Virus record (IMG/VR): IMGVR_UViG_3300010368_000131
Span: 1 to 21,843 of that record
Direction: 5' to 3' (one strand)
DNA length: 21,843 nucleotides
Source of the DNA: a virus
Part shown: in pieces, positions 1 to 5,590 of the stretch
How the letters are laid out: every line of letters starts with the position of its first letter
Numbering within the stretch: position 1 is the first letter of the stretch
Translations under genes and position numbers: made by a program
Notes under the pieces: model-generated
Database searches by the model: none
What the model was told of the DNA's origin: nothing
What the model saw: the letters and a program-made list of their open reading frames with translations, nothing else

Positions 1-269
1 CCGCTCATCAATGAAGTCATACCGCCAGCCATACCGCCCGCCGTAGTGCCGCGAGTACCACCGCTCATGCCACCCATACCACCACGACCTGCCGCCTCGC
101 CACGTGTTCGGGGTGCGCCAGCTAATAGGCTAGATCGGCCTAGCTTGCCACGAGACAAGGCACGGAAACGATCTTCCTGCTCTTCAATTTCTTTGTCCAA
201 CATTATCGTCTGACGGCGCTCGACTGCTACTTCCTGCGCCGTCTTCTTCGGTGCCTTTGGCTTCTTCAT
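1..269 (-). CDS. Small basic then Gly/Met-rich phage protein (3' end cut by window)
   Basis: The frame is open from an ATG at 269 to the left edge (89 codons seen, C-terminus missing). A GAGG Shine-Dalgarno lies 7 nt before the ATG, which decides the start. The N-terminus is Lys/Pro/Ala-rich (MKKPKAPKK). It is followed by a charged helical stretch (about residues 13-45, with VERRQTIMLDKEIEEQEDRF) containing LSRGKLGRSSLLAG, and then a Gly/Met/Thr-rich low-complexity tail from about residue 60. Small proteins of this shape sit beside the terminase in many podovirus-like phages; their function is unknown to me. It overlaps the end of the upstream gene by 86 nt in another frame and lies in the same late operon. 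Confidence 0.6.
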   Translation of the reverse strand, partial: MKKPKAPKKTAQEVAVERRQTIMLDKEIEEQEDRFRALSRGKLGRSSLLAGAPRTRGEAAGRGGMGGMSGGTRGTTAGGMAGGMTSLMS

Positions 270-585
270 GTTTCAACCTCGTATACAGTTGATAAGGTGT
301 AAGAATCAACGGATCATTGATTCCTAGAATTTGTTTTGCGTGACCTACACATGTGTTCAACATGAATAGATTACGCCTTGATTGTCTCCGCTTGGCTTTG
401 ACAATTATCACCTCGTCAAGTTTAAACGGTTGGTCGTCAATAGTAAAAAGATCAAAGTATTGCCTGGTCTTGCCGTAAACAATCCACCTACCTCGATCCG
501 GTATTAACACGTAACAGTGTCTAATGAATGGATGCAGGAACGGCGACCACCAATGCCGATCATCATCGGTGAACACTATGTACAC
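184..585 (-). CDS. Phage protein of unknown function downstream of terminase
   Basis: The frame is open further upstream (to 690), but that part runs inside the terminase gene. I place the start at the GTG at 585, one base after the terminase stop, giving 133 aa. The protein begins MYIVFTDDDRHWW, then has PFIRHCYVLIP (His-Cys pair, about residues 20-30), a basic patch KAKRRQSRR, and later a Cys-containing helix (NTCVGHAKQILGI) followed by LTPYQLYTRL. Such His/Cys-plus-late-Cys proteins next to terL recur in podovirus-like genomes. The pattern recalls papain-like or NlpC-like folds, but that is only an impression. The last 28 codons overlap the next gene and look low-complexity. The start codon is uncertain. 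Confidence 0.65.
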   Translation of the reverse strand: MYIVFTDDDRHWWSPFLHPFIRHCYVLIPDRGRWIVYGKTRQYFDLFTIDDQPFKLDEVIIVKAKRRQSRRNLFMLNTCVGHAKQILGINDPLILTPYQLYTRLKHEEAKGTEEDGAGSSSRAPSDDNVGQRN

Positions 586-586
586 A

Positions 587-2047
587 TCAGAAGACACTAA
601 ACGCCACCTTTGCGGTTGTAGGACGATCAAAGCCGTGCGCCCTAGCCAATGCCTGCCTGCCTTCACCTTCGCCCTGTAAAGCGTATTCAAGAGCCTCTAC
701 GGGGTGTGAGTATTCGTTCTTATCTGGCTCGTCAGTGTAGCGATCGCCTGAAACTTGGATACGCCGATAACAGAAGCCGCCTTGTAACCCCTTGCGAATC
801 ATCTTGGCCTTCGGGGTTAATAGGAACCTCGGCTTGCCATCCATACAATTTTCTTTCATTGGCAGTTCAAGTGCAGCCCTTCGCATTGCAGGATCGTTTG
901 TATTCGTAGGTGAGCAGGGAATACCTGCCGCCCTAATAATCTTAAATGGCGTATCTGCATTCGCCTGGTTCTTGTTGTCGCCCGATGGGTCGCCCCAACC
1001 TTTGAACTTATGCTCTGGATAGTTGGCGTCGATATACCGTTTTAGTTGTGGTGCAAAGTCTACCGCCCCACTATCGGTTAGACAGAACTCATCGAAGCAT
1101 ACCCACCGCCCCATACTTGTACGCTGTAGGAATGCACAAGCAGGTGTTCGACCAAAGTCGAAGCCGAGTATTATCGGGATGTCTTTCGATGGCTCGAAGT
1201 CAGTAGGTGAACAGTGCACGGAGTCTACATACATCGGGTGGACAGGCTTACCACTTGATACAAAGCCGTATTCGTTCGCTAGGTTTACTTTAATCCAATC
1301 ATCTGTCTTGCCTTGCAGACCTCGGTAATAGTAAGCAGTCGGTAGGTTGGTCAGGTTCTCAGCGTCTGGATTAACTACCCACTTCTCACCGTCCCTGTAG
1401 ACGCCGCCTGGTTGCCGATGGAAAGCCCAACCCTCTGGCCGCTCTTCTTCAGCGAGCTTGTAGTACCAATGGTCTTCGTCGGGTGCGTTCGAGTCGCCAA
1501 CAATACCGTAATGCGTAGGTCGCGCGCCCTCTTTCGGTGATGGGTATCGACCCGCCCGCAGGTCTAGCATATCGACGACGGCCTTGCTGTGCTCTTTAGC
1601 TTCGTTCAACCATACCCATGTTGTCTGTATACCTCGGGCCTTCTTAACGTGATCGGGTCGATCAAAGGCGATGAAGATGACCTCACACCTAACACTCGTA
1701 CCATCTTCTAGCTGAAAGGCTATGCGATGAGTAGGCGGCTCCTTGTTGCCCTGCTTAAACTCACCGAGGTCGCCCAGTATTTCGATCCAGTCTTTAATGG
1801 TGGTGCTGAACAGTTCAGAGTAGGTATTACGAGCCGCAATGATTCGAGTTAAGCGTACACCGTGATTAGGATGGCGCTCATCCTTCACTGGCGCTTGTTC
1901 GCACATTAGATCGAACAGTTTGAGAATGGTCTGGACTGTCTTGCCTGAACCCAGTGGGCCCATGATGAATGAGTTACGCTCGCGACAATCTGCGAACTCT
2001 TGTAATACTCGGCCTTGTGGCTTTAAGTGATATTCAATAGTTGGCAT
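587..2047 (-). CDS. terL: Terminase large subunit
   Basis: This is the packaging motor: an N-terminal ATPase drives DNA into the prohead and a C-terminal RNase-H-fold nuclease cuts the concatemer. At 486 aa it has a normal length. Visible motifs are Walker A GPLGSGKT at residues 30-37, a Walker B-like strand TTWVWLNEA at 142-150 with the catalytic Glu at 149, the nuclease Asp in GFDFGR (D297), a second acidic site WGDPSGD (D353), and HPVEALEYA near 448-456. The last is the region that usually supplies the third nuclease carboxylate. The ATG shares one base with the small-terminase stop (TAATG), so the pair is probably translationally coupled. No frameshift or missing motif is seen. The family assignment is firm; the packaging mode (cos, pac or direct repeats) cannot be read from here. 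Confidence 0.95.
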   Translation of the reverse strand: MPTIEYHLKPQGRVLQEFADCRERNSFIMGPLGSGKTVQTILKLFDLMCEQAPVKDERHPNHGVRLTRIIAARNTYSELFSTTIKDWIEILGDLGEFKQGNKEPPTHRIAFQLEDGTSVRCEVIFIAFDRPDHVKKARGIQTTWVWLNEAKEHSKAVVDMLDLRAGRYPSPKEGARPTHYGIVGDSNAPDEDHWYYKLAEEERPEGWAFHRQPGGVYRDGEKWVVNPDAENLTNLPTAYYYRGLQGKTDDWIKVNLANEYGFVSSGKPVHPMYVDSVHCSPTDFEPSKDIPIILGFDFGRTPACAFLQRTSMGRWVCFDEFCLTDSGAVDFAPQLKRYIDANYPEHKFKGWGDPSGDNKNQANADTPFKIIRAAGIPCSPTNTNDPAMRRAALELPMKENCMDGKPRFLLTPKAKMIRKGLQGGFCYRRIQVSGDRYTDEPDKNEYSHPVEALEYALQGEGEGRQALARAHGFDRPTTAKVAFSVF

Positions 2048-2337
2048 TAATTATCGCCGTCGAAACGCTTCTTAAGTATCGACACAACCAAAGCATCACC
2101 GCCTTCGCCTGTCATTTCAGTAGCCTTTAACTCTGGTAGATACTTATTAATCAGCTTCAGCCTAGCATCGGTGGCATACTTAATAGCATTCAACTCATTG
2201 GTTTCCATTGATGCCCCCTCCTTTTCCATTTTTATAATATTATCAATAACATGCTCGAGTCGGCATTTCTCGGATAAGTAGGTTCTAAGATGCTCCTGGC
2301 GCATAGCCCTTTGCTTGGCTGGATTGTTAGCAGACAT
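2047..2337 (-). CDS. terS: Putative terminase small subunit
   Basis: A 96-aa, mostly helical, charged protein placed directly before the large terminase and joined to it by a TAATG overlap. That is the usual position and coupling for the DNA-recognition subunit. The sequence starts MSANNPAKQRAMRQEHLRTYL, has a long central helix (about residues 20-70, with HVIDNIIKMEKEG and ELNAIKYATDARLKLINKYLPEL), and ends in a short basic segment ILKKRF. The central motif resembles T7-like and other small podovirus small-terminase proteins in length and helix pattern. The call rests mainly on synteny and size; I do not see a clear classical helix-turn-helix. Confidence 0.75.
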   Translation of the reverse strand: MSANNPAKQRAMRQEHLRTYLSEKCRLEHVIDNIIKMEKEGASMETNELNAIKYATDARLKLINKYLPELKATEMTGEGGDALVVSILKKRFDGDN

Positions 2338-2489
2338 TACTTATTACCCCAATTGATCTTGTCGTAATTAACCTTGAACTTGTCGCGTGATTCAGGTGTG
2401 CTCTTACGTTGGCGTGAGCCTTTGCCCCCATCGTATTCGGGAAAGTGTCGCTGTCGTGTCTCTTTATCCAGCTTGTGTCGCATGTCCAT
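2337..2489 (-). CDS. 50-aa basic microprotein, first gene of the terminase operon
   Basis: An ORF of 50 codons starting at the ATG at 2489, preceded at 7 nt by a near-perfect GGAGG (complement of 2496-2500). Its TAA overlaps the terS ATG by one base (TAATG), the same junction used between terS and terL. The product is very hydrophilic and rich in Lys, Arg, Asp and Gln (MDMRHKLDKETRQRHFPEYD at the N-terminus, ending YDKINWGNK). It has no membrane segment or recognised domain. A strong ribosome site, the coupling and its place directly after a divergent promoter support a real gene. Its function is unknown; a packaging accessory role is only inferred from position. Confidence 0.7.
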   Translation of the reverse strand: MDMRHKLDKETRQRHFPEYDGGKGSRQRKSTPESRDKFKVNYDKINWGNK

Positions 2490-2501
2490 AGTAAACCTCC
2501 G

Positions 2502-2531
2502 TTATAACCTTATTTTATAGACTGGTTATAA
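2502..2531. repeat. Perfect 8-bp inverted repeat in the divergent promoter region
   Basis: TTATAACC at 2502-2509 is the exact reverse complement of GGTTATAA at 2524-2531, with 14 nt between them. The centre-to-centre distance is 22 bp, about two helical turns. It sits just upstream of the terminase-operon start and overlaps the likely minus-strand promoter, so it could be an operator for a dimeric regulator or a DNA loop seed. There is no direct evidence of binding. Confidence 0.5.
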
Positions 2532-2553
2532 GATCGGCAAACGTTATGACAAA
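2510..2553 (-). promoter_or_regulatory. Possible sigma70-type promoter for the terminase operon
   Basis: On the minus strand the gap 2490-2560 contains TTGTCA followed after 16 nt by TATAAC. An alternative pair, TTGCCG and TAAAAT, is spaced by 17 nt. Either would start transcripts a few tens of bases before the 50-aa gene at 2489. Neither pair is close to full consensus, and a phage-specific late promoter could be used instead. The two alternatives cannot be separated by reading alone. Confidence 0.35.
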
Positions 2554-2581
2554 TTGATCTAAGTAATGTGTAAAGATTTAT

Positions 2582-2611
2582 TTGACACGTGTAAAAGGTT
2601 TGTTGTTTAAT
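2582..2611 (+). promoter_or_regulatory. Sigma70-type promoter for the plus-strand early block
   Basis: Perfect -35 TTGACA at 2582-2587, an 18-nt spacer, and a -10 TTTAAT at 2606-2611, with the first gene beginning 44 nt further on. The -35 lies inside a near-palindrome at 2581-2596 whose core ACACGTGT is perfectly symmetric, and GTGTAAA occurs at 2568 and again 21 bp later at 2589. This layout fits a host-RNA-polymerase early promoter whose -35 is covered by an operator. Promoter strength and the regulator are inferred. Confidence 0.65.
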
Positions 2612-2654
2612 TCACTCATCGGCACACAGGGTGCCACTAACTGAGAGGGAAACA

Positions 2655-2867
2655 ATGATGGAATTAATCGCAACTTACCGCAATGATGCCGATGGCCTTG
2701 AAGCGTTGATCATGGACGGCAATGACAAGTTCAACTATCGAGTAGTGTTCCGCGACTTTGATGCTGATGAAACTCTTTTGGTTCGCTTCAAGCACAGCTA
2801 CTTTGCTTGCATGGAAGACATTAAAGAGTTTTTGTTAGACGATTATGTTCACGTTGAGGCCGCATAA
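2655..2867 (+). CDS. Small acidic early protein, unknown
   Basis: First gene behind the early promoter, 70 aa from the ATG at 2655. The frame is open to a GTG at 2631, but GAGAGGG at 2643-2649 just before the ATG favours 2655. The protein is acidic (about 16 Asp/Glu against 7 Lys/Arg), with runs such as FRDFDADETLLVRF and a C-terminal YFACMEDIKEFLLDDYV. There is no signal sequence or membrane segment. I do not recognise a family. The first position after a strong early promoter is typical of host-takeover or anti-defence proteins, but that is an inference from location only. Confidence 0.7.
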   Translation: MMELIATYRNDADGLEALIMDGNDKFNYRVVFRDFDADETLLVRFKHSYFACMEDIKEFLLDDYVHVEAA

Positions 2868-2897
2868 GCGGCCACACACTGACTGGAGGGTCAAACA

Positions 2898-3131
2898 ATG
2901 AACGGATGGACTAACAGAGAAACTTGGGTAATCAATCTACACCTTGGCGATCACATCACCGAGATCTTCGACGAGACCAATGTTGAGACTCTTGCTGATT
3001 GCCTAGAAGAATACGTTTACGACCTGCTTGATCAAGAAGAGATCAGTGGATTGTTTGCAGACCTGATCGACTTGACTTGCGTTAACTGGCGCGAACTTGC
3101 CGAACATTACGTTTACGATATGGCCGCCTAA
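2898..3131 (+). CDS. Very acidic small phage protein with an N-terminal TNRETW motif
   Basis: 77 aa with an excellent ribosome site (TGGAGGG about 8 nt before the ATG). The N-terminus NGWTNRETWVINLHL matches a pattern I associate with a family of small phage proteins (NGW-N-ETW-V-L) whose function is not established. I count 18 Asp/Glu and only 2 Lys/Arg. The rest appears helical (ETLADCLEEYVYDLLDQEE; WRELAEHYVYD). Its leader resembles that of the preceding gene (both end in a purine-rich site followed by CAAACA or AAACA). Extreme acidity is compatible with a DNA-mimic or protein-inhibitor role, but no experiment-linked motif is visible. Confidence 0.75.
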   Translation: MNGWTNRETWVINLHLGDHITEIFDETNVETLADCLEEYVYDLLDQEEISGLFADLIDLTCVNWRELAEHYVYDMAA

Positions 3132-3154
3132 TTTCGACTTCGGAGGATTTAACA

Positions 3155-3349
3155 ATGCTTGATGAGACCAAAGCTATAGAACTAAAAATGTTATACGAAA
3201 ACCGCGACTCGTATGTGCGAATCGGTAGAAACCTAACAGGCAAGTTCTGGCAGGAATACAGAAAAAAACGCATAGACCCTATTGAAAGACAAATAGAGGA
3301 GCTTGAAAACGCTATAAAACTTGGCAGGCGAGAGGGGCAGTGCAAATGA
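3155..3349 (+). CDS. 64-aa charged helical protein, unknown
   Basis: Starts at the ATG at 3155 after CGGAGGA (3141-3147). It is strongly charged and probably entirely helical: an N-terminal segment MLDETKAIELKMLYENRD, a basic middle (KFWQEYRKKRIDP), and a heptad-like C-terminal helix (ERQIEELENAIKLG) that could form a coiled coil. Its TGA overlaps the next ATG by ATGA, so the two are coupled. No family recognised. Confidence 0.65.
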   Translation: MLDETKAIELKMLYENRDSYVRIGRNLTGKFWQEYRKKRIDPIERQIEELENAIKLGRREGQCK

Positions 3350-3486
3350 CTTACTACGACGGCGTGATTCACGAGGACTTGCACAGCAAAACCTTTGATG
3401 TGTTCATTGGTGGATGGACGCTTGAATGTCAAACTCTGGAAGAGGCGAAGGCATACATTCGGGATTTTATGGGGATCAGCAAATGA
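3346..3486 (+). CDS. 46-aa microprotein, unknown
   Basis: Short ORF beginning at the ATG at 3346, overlapping the previous stop (ATGA) and itself ending in an ATGA overlap with the next gene. The sequence reads MTYYDGVIHEDLHSKTFDVF, then IGGWTLECQTLEEAKAYIRDF. The second half alternates like a small beta-hairpin plus helix, as in mini alpha/beta phage proteins. Overlaps at both ends and continuity of the operon support translation. Function unknown. Confidence 0.55.
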   Translation: MTYYDGVIHEDLHSKTFDVFIGGWTLECQTLEEAKAYIRDFMGISK

Positions 3487-3671
3487 AACGATATCAAATT
3501 ATTCTAGGCGCTTGCGCCTTTTTCCTCGCTCTCGGTCTGGTCGGCTCGATGGACGTAGCCGAAGCCGAAGCCCAGGCTAAAGTGTACGAGAAAATGGTGT
3601 GTGCGGGTCATTGGCCAGATTACGAAGGGAGAAAGCCGTCATGCGATACGGTTCAGTCTGCAGCGGAATAG
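3483..3671 (+). CDS. Small membrane-anchored or exported phage protein
   Basis: 62 aa from the ATG at 3483 (ATGA overlap with the gene before). A longer in-frame start at 3426 would run inside that gene and add a soluble, charged N-terminus before the hydrophobic stretch, so it is rejected. The N-terminus MKRYQ is followed by a hydrophobic segment at about residues 6-22 (IILGACAFFLALGLVG), then an Ala/Glu stretch AEAEAQA and a periplasm-like tail with two cysteines (MVCAGHWPDYEGRKPSC) that could form a disulfide. The tail motif (C-G-WPDY-N-C) recurs, from memory, in short phage membrane proteins. The hydrophobic segment may be an uncleaved anchor or a signal peptide cut near the AEA. The last 31 nt overlap the methyltransferase start. 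Confidence 0.7.
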   Translation: MKRYQIILGACAFFLALGLVGSMDVAEAEAQAKVYEKMVCAGHWPDYEGRKPSCDTVQSAAE

Positions 3672-4774
3672 AAGCCGCAACGGTAGCTTGGCACTCACTC
3701 GGTTGGGTGCCTTCGTTTTTTTCAGAGATAGAGAAATTTCCCCGCGAAGTGTTAGCCCATCACTATCCAGATGTGCCACTTCATGGAGACTTTACAACAA
3801 TAGGAGCAGACCAATATGGATCAATTGACCTTCTTGTCGGAGGAACCCCCTGTCAATCCTTCTCAATCGCAGGACTCAGAGGCGGCTTGGATGACGACCG
3901 TGGCAACCTGGCACTCGAATTCCTTAAACTTGCTCAACGCACACGCCCACGATGGGTGGTTTGGGAAAACGTCCCCGGCGTCTTGTCATCTAACCGAGGG
4001 CGGGATTTTGGAACCTTCCTCGGGGCGCTGGGCGAAATCGGGTATGGGTTCGCATACAGAGTTCTTGACGCTCAATACTTCGGAGTGGCCCAAAGACGCA
4101 GACGTGTGTTTGTTGTCGGATACGTTGGAGACTGGCGACGTGCCGCCTCGGTTCTATTTGAGCGCGAGAGCTTGTCAGGGAATCCTGCGCCGAGCAGAGA
4201 ATCGCGGGAAGAAGTTGCCGGAACGATTGCGGCTCGCTTTGGAATCAGTCGCAACAACCACGAAGAATGCGTAGCAGAGGTGTCCCCTGCGGTGTCCACT
4301 GGTGTGCCATTCTCTAAAACAGGGAATGAGCGTGTTGAGTGTGATGCACTGGTCACTGCAAGGATGGTTGCGTTTGGTGAATATTCAACGGACGGGTCTG
4401 CCAGTGCGTTAAAGGCGAGGGACTACAAAGATGCGACAGATTTGGTTGCTTACCCACTAAATACAATGACAATGCAAGGAAGGCCGAGCGACAATGGAAG
4501 AATGGGGCTGGGTATCGGGTCGGAGACAGACCCATCACCAACGCTCACAAAGGCGCACAGTCATGCGGTTGCAACATCTATGGCTGTCCGTAGGTTAACC
4601 CCAACAGAATGCGAGCGCTTGCAGGGATTTCCAGACGGCTACACGAACATTAAGGATAAATGCCCAGACGGGCCTCGATACAAAGCTCTGGGCAACTCAA
4701 TGGCAGTGCCTGTAATGCATTGGATCGGCAAACGAATTCAGATGGTGGAAGACTTATGCCAAAACGAAAACTAA
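3641..4774 (+). CDS. C5-cytosine DNA methyltransferase (phage, orphan)
   Basis: 377 aa starting at the ATG at 3641, with AAGGGAG 10 nt upstream; an earlier in-frame start at 3599 lacks this. It transfers a methyl group from S-adenosylmethionine to cytosine C5. Motifs in order: I (SVCSGIEAATVAW, residues 5-17, cofactor binding), IV with the catalytic Cys71 in GGTPCQSF, VI WENV (108-111), VIII QRRRRVFVVGY (151-161), a variable target-recognition region (about 165-315), IX RRLTPTECERLQGFPDGY (317-334) and X RYKALGNSMAVPV (347-359). No partner restriction gene is visible, so it is an orphan enzyme. The usual inferred roles are protection from host restriction or gene regulation; the target sequence cannot be read. 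A second ORF of 152 codons lies entirely inside it in the +1 frame. Confidence 0.95.
   Translation: MRYGSVCSGIEAATVAWHSLGWVPSFFSEIEKFPREVLAHHYPDVPLHGDFTTIGADQYGSIDLLVGGTPCQSFSIAGLRGGLDDDRGNLALEFLKLAQRTRPRWVVWENVPGVLSSNRGRDFGTFLGALGEIGYGFAYRVLDAQYFGVAQRRRRVFVVGYVGDWRRAASVLFERESLSGNPAPSRESREEVAGTIAARFGISRNNHEECVAEVSPAVSTGVPFSKTGNERVECDALVTARMVAFGEYSTDGSASALKARDYKDATDLVAYPLNTMTMQGRPSDNGRMGLGIGSETDPSPTLTKAHSHAVATSMAVRRLTPTECERLQGFPDGYTNIKDKCPDGPRYKALGNSMAVPVMHWIGKRIQMVEDLCQNEN
3816..4274 (+). CDS. Nested +1-frame ORF within the methyltransferase, possible overprinted gene
   Basis: 152 codons fully inside the methyltransferase gene, in the +1 frame, covering its residues about 59-211 (motifs IV to VIII). 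It has its own ATG with AGGAG at 3802-3806, a 9-nt spacer. The product starts MDQLTFLSEEPPVNPSQSQ, has TSPASCHLTEGGILEPSSGRW in the middle, and ends LSARACQGILRRAENRGKKLPERLRLALE, a basic amphipathic helical segment. From memory, similar sequences (FLSEEPP, TSPASC, and ACAGILRRAEKRGK-type endings) are annotated as hypothetical proteins in other phages, sometimes on their own. If so, the frame is conserved as protein. I cannot verify this here. The alternative is an unselected shadow of a conserved enzyme gene. Confidence 0.5.
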   Translation: MDQLTFLSEEPPVNPSQSQDSEAAWMTTVATWHSNSLNLLNAHAHDGWFGKTSPASCHLTEGGILEPSSGRWAKSGMGSHTEFLTLNTSEWPKDADVCLLSDTLETGDVPPRFYLSARACQGILRRAENRGKKLPERLRLALESVATTTKNA

Positions 4775-4908
4775 CAGCAGCCCAGGTCGAGGCTATTCGA
4801 ATTAATCGCAACGGGTTGACCTATCAGCAGCTTGCCAAGAAATACGGAGTGCACCGCAACACAATCGCATTAGCGCGGTCGGGTGCTACGTGGGCGAAAG
4901 TTTACTAA
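4756..4908 (+). CDS. 50-aa helix-turn-helix protein
   Basis: Starts at the ATG at 4756 inside the end of the methyltransferase (19-nt overlap). GGTGGAAGA upstream is a usable ribosome site. The product MPKRKLTAAQVEAIRINRNG is followed by a recognisable helix-turn-helix: LTYQQLAKKYGVHRNTIALARSG (residues 21-43), with the tight turn at YGVH, then TWAKVY. This is a minimal homeodomain/resolvase-like DNA-binding unit. A regulator of the small phage operon is plausible, but its operator is unknown. Confidence 0.75.
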   Translation: MPKRKLTAAQVEAIRINRNGLTYQQLAKKYGVHRNTIALARSGATWAKVY

Positions 4909-5132
4909 TGTCAAAAAAGGATAGTACAATGGAAAGCGAATTTGATGAGATGATTGAGGATATCATCGTTTCAATTCAGGCAGCGCAGACTATGGCCGAC
5001 CGATTCAATAAAGAGTTTGCCATGATGGATGATCTGAGCGTACAAGAGGCAACCGAGTACACAAGGCAGAGGGCGGTCGAGATCGTCAAGCCAAGGCGAG
5101 GTGTTTATGTATGTGGTAGAGATGAAAGATGA
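4908..5132 (+). CDS. Small acidic helical protein, unknown
   Basis: 74 aa if started at the ATG at 4908, which shares a base with the preceding stop (TAATG). A second in-frame ATG at 4929 has the better Shine-Dalgarno (AAGGA at 4917-4921) and would give 67 aa, so the start is uncertain. The product is acidic and helical (ESEFDEMIEDIIVSIQAAQTMA) with a more basic C-terminus (TRQRAVEIVKPRRG). No family recognised. Its end overlaps the next gene by 26 nt. Confidence 0.6.
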   Translation: MSKKDSTMESEFDEMIEDIIVSIQAAQTMADRFNKEFAMMDDLSVQEATEYTRQRAVEIVKPRRGVYVCGRDER

Positions 5133-5304
5133 TTACGGCCATAACTATGTGGTCGGCGTTTACGCGGATATTGAACACGCGAAGTTTGCAGCCTGGTGCG
5201 AAGAGGCAGCGACTGAGCATTGGAGTTACTCAATATCCTGGCATGAACTTAACTACATTGACCCAGTTAAGCAAGACGCATTCGAGGATTGGATAGATGA
5301 GTGA
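5107..5304 (+). CDS. 65-aa protein, unknown, aromatic-rich
   Basis: The ATG at 5107 lies after AAGGCGAGG. Two codons upstream, the in-frame GTG at 5101 is less well placed. The product begins MYVVEMKDDYGHNYVVGVYAD, suggesting a short beta-hairpin, followed by a helix (IEHAKFAAWCEEAATEHW) and an acidic end (DAFEDWIDE). It resembles other mini phage proteins with a beta-beta-alpha arrangement, but I cannot name a family. The stop overlaps the next start by 8 nt. Confidence 0.6.
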   Translation: MYVVEMKDDYGHNYVVGVYADIEHAKFAAWCEEAATEHWSYSISWHELNYIDPVKQDAFEDWIDE

Positions 5305-5392
5305 CGAAGAATGGATCGAGTTAATGGCGTGGCTACTAATGACCTTGCTTTGCGTCGTAGTCGGGAGCGCGCTACTCAATTGGACACTATAG
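5297..5392 (+). CDS. 31-aa single-span membrane peptide
   Basis: A 31-codon ORF whose ATG at 5297 lies 8 nt inside the end of the preceding gene (coupled start). After a short acidic head (MSDEEWIELMA) nearly all of the rest is hydrophobic (WLLMTLLCVVVGSALLNWTL), one clean transmembrane helix. It is the last gene before a 255-nt gap. Membrane microproteins of this size are common in phages, where they affect lysis timing, superinfection or host membrane enzymes. Which of these applies is unknown. Confidence 0.5.
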   Translation: MSDEEWIELMAWLLMTLLCVVVGSALLNWTL

Positions 5393-5404
5393 TAAACAGA
5401 TAAG

Positions 5405-5450
5405 TATATATTTGCGCATATAAGATACATAAATATATATATTTGCACAT
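5405..5450 (+). repeat. 15-bp AT-rich direct repeat, two copies
   Basis: TATATATTTGCGCAT at 5405-5419 recurs as TATATATTTGCACAT at 5436-5450, one mismatch, 31 bp apart. It lies in the AT-rich gap behind the 31-aa membrane peptide. It could be part of a regulatory or origin region together with the two other repeat pairs further down the same gap. Confidence 0.45.
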
Positions 5451-5524
5451 TAAAGCCACATTTATGATGCTTTAAAGCGGAAAGGTGGGAAGTTTTAGTA
5501 AAAATCTATGCAAAACTAACATCG

Positions 5525-5555
5525 GATTCCGAGATTGCATAGAACAGATTCCGAG
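5525..5555 (+). repeat. 9-bp direct repeat with 22-bp period
   Basis: GATTCCGAG occurs at 5525-5533 and 5547-5555. The 22-bp period puts both copies on the same DNA face. The first copy is preceded by CG, making the near-palindrome CGGATTCCG. A paired operator is possible; no protein is assigned. Confidence 0.4.
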
Positions 5556-5590
5556 TTTTTCGGCACTGTGAGTAACCAAATAATAAAAGA

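Noticed and set aside
649-1328. Several plus-strand ORFs opposite the large terminase
   Set aside because: Antisense shadows of a well-supported gene; no ribosome sites or coherent domains.
4072-4356. 94-aa minus-strand ORF opposite the methyltransferase
   Set aside because: No ribosome site; it lies antisense to conserved motifs and its Ser/Thr/Arg-rich translation has no domain pattern.
5230-5448. 72-aa minus-strand ORF in and before the AT-rich gap
   Set aside because: Ser/Ile/Tyr-rich composition reflects AT-rich antisense DNA; starts in the repeat region with no ribosome site.
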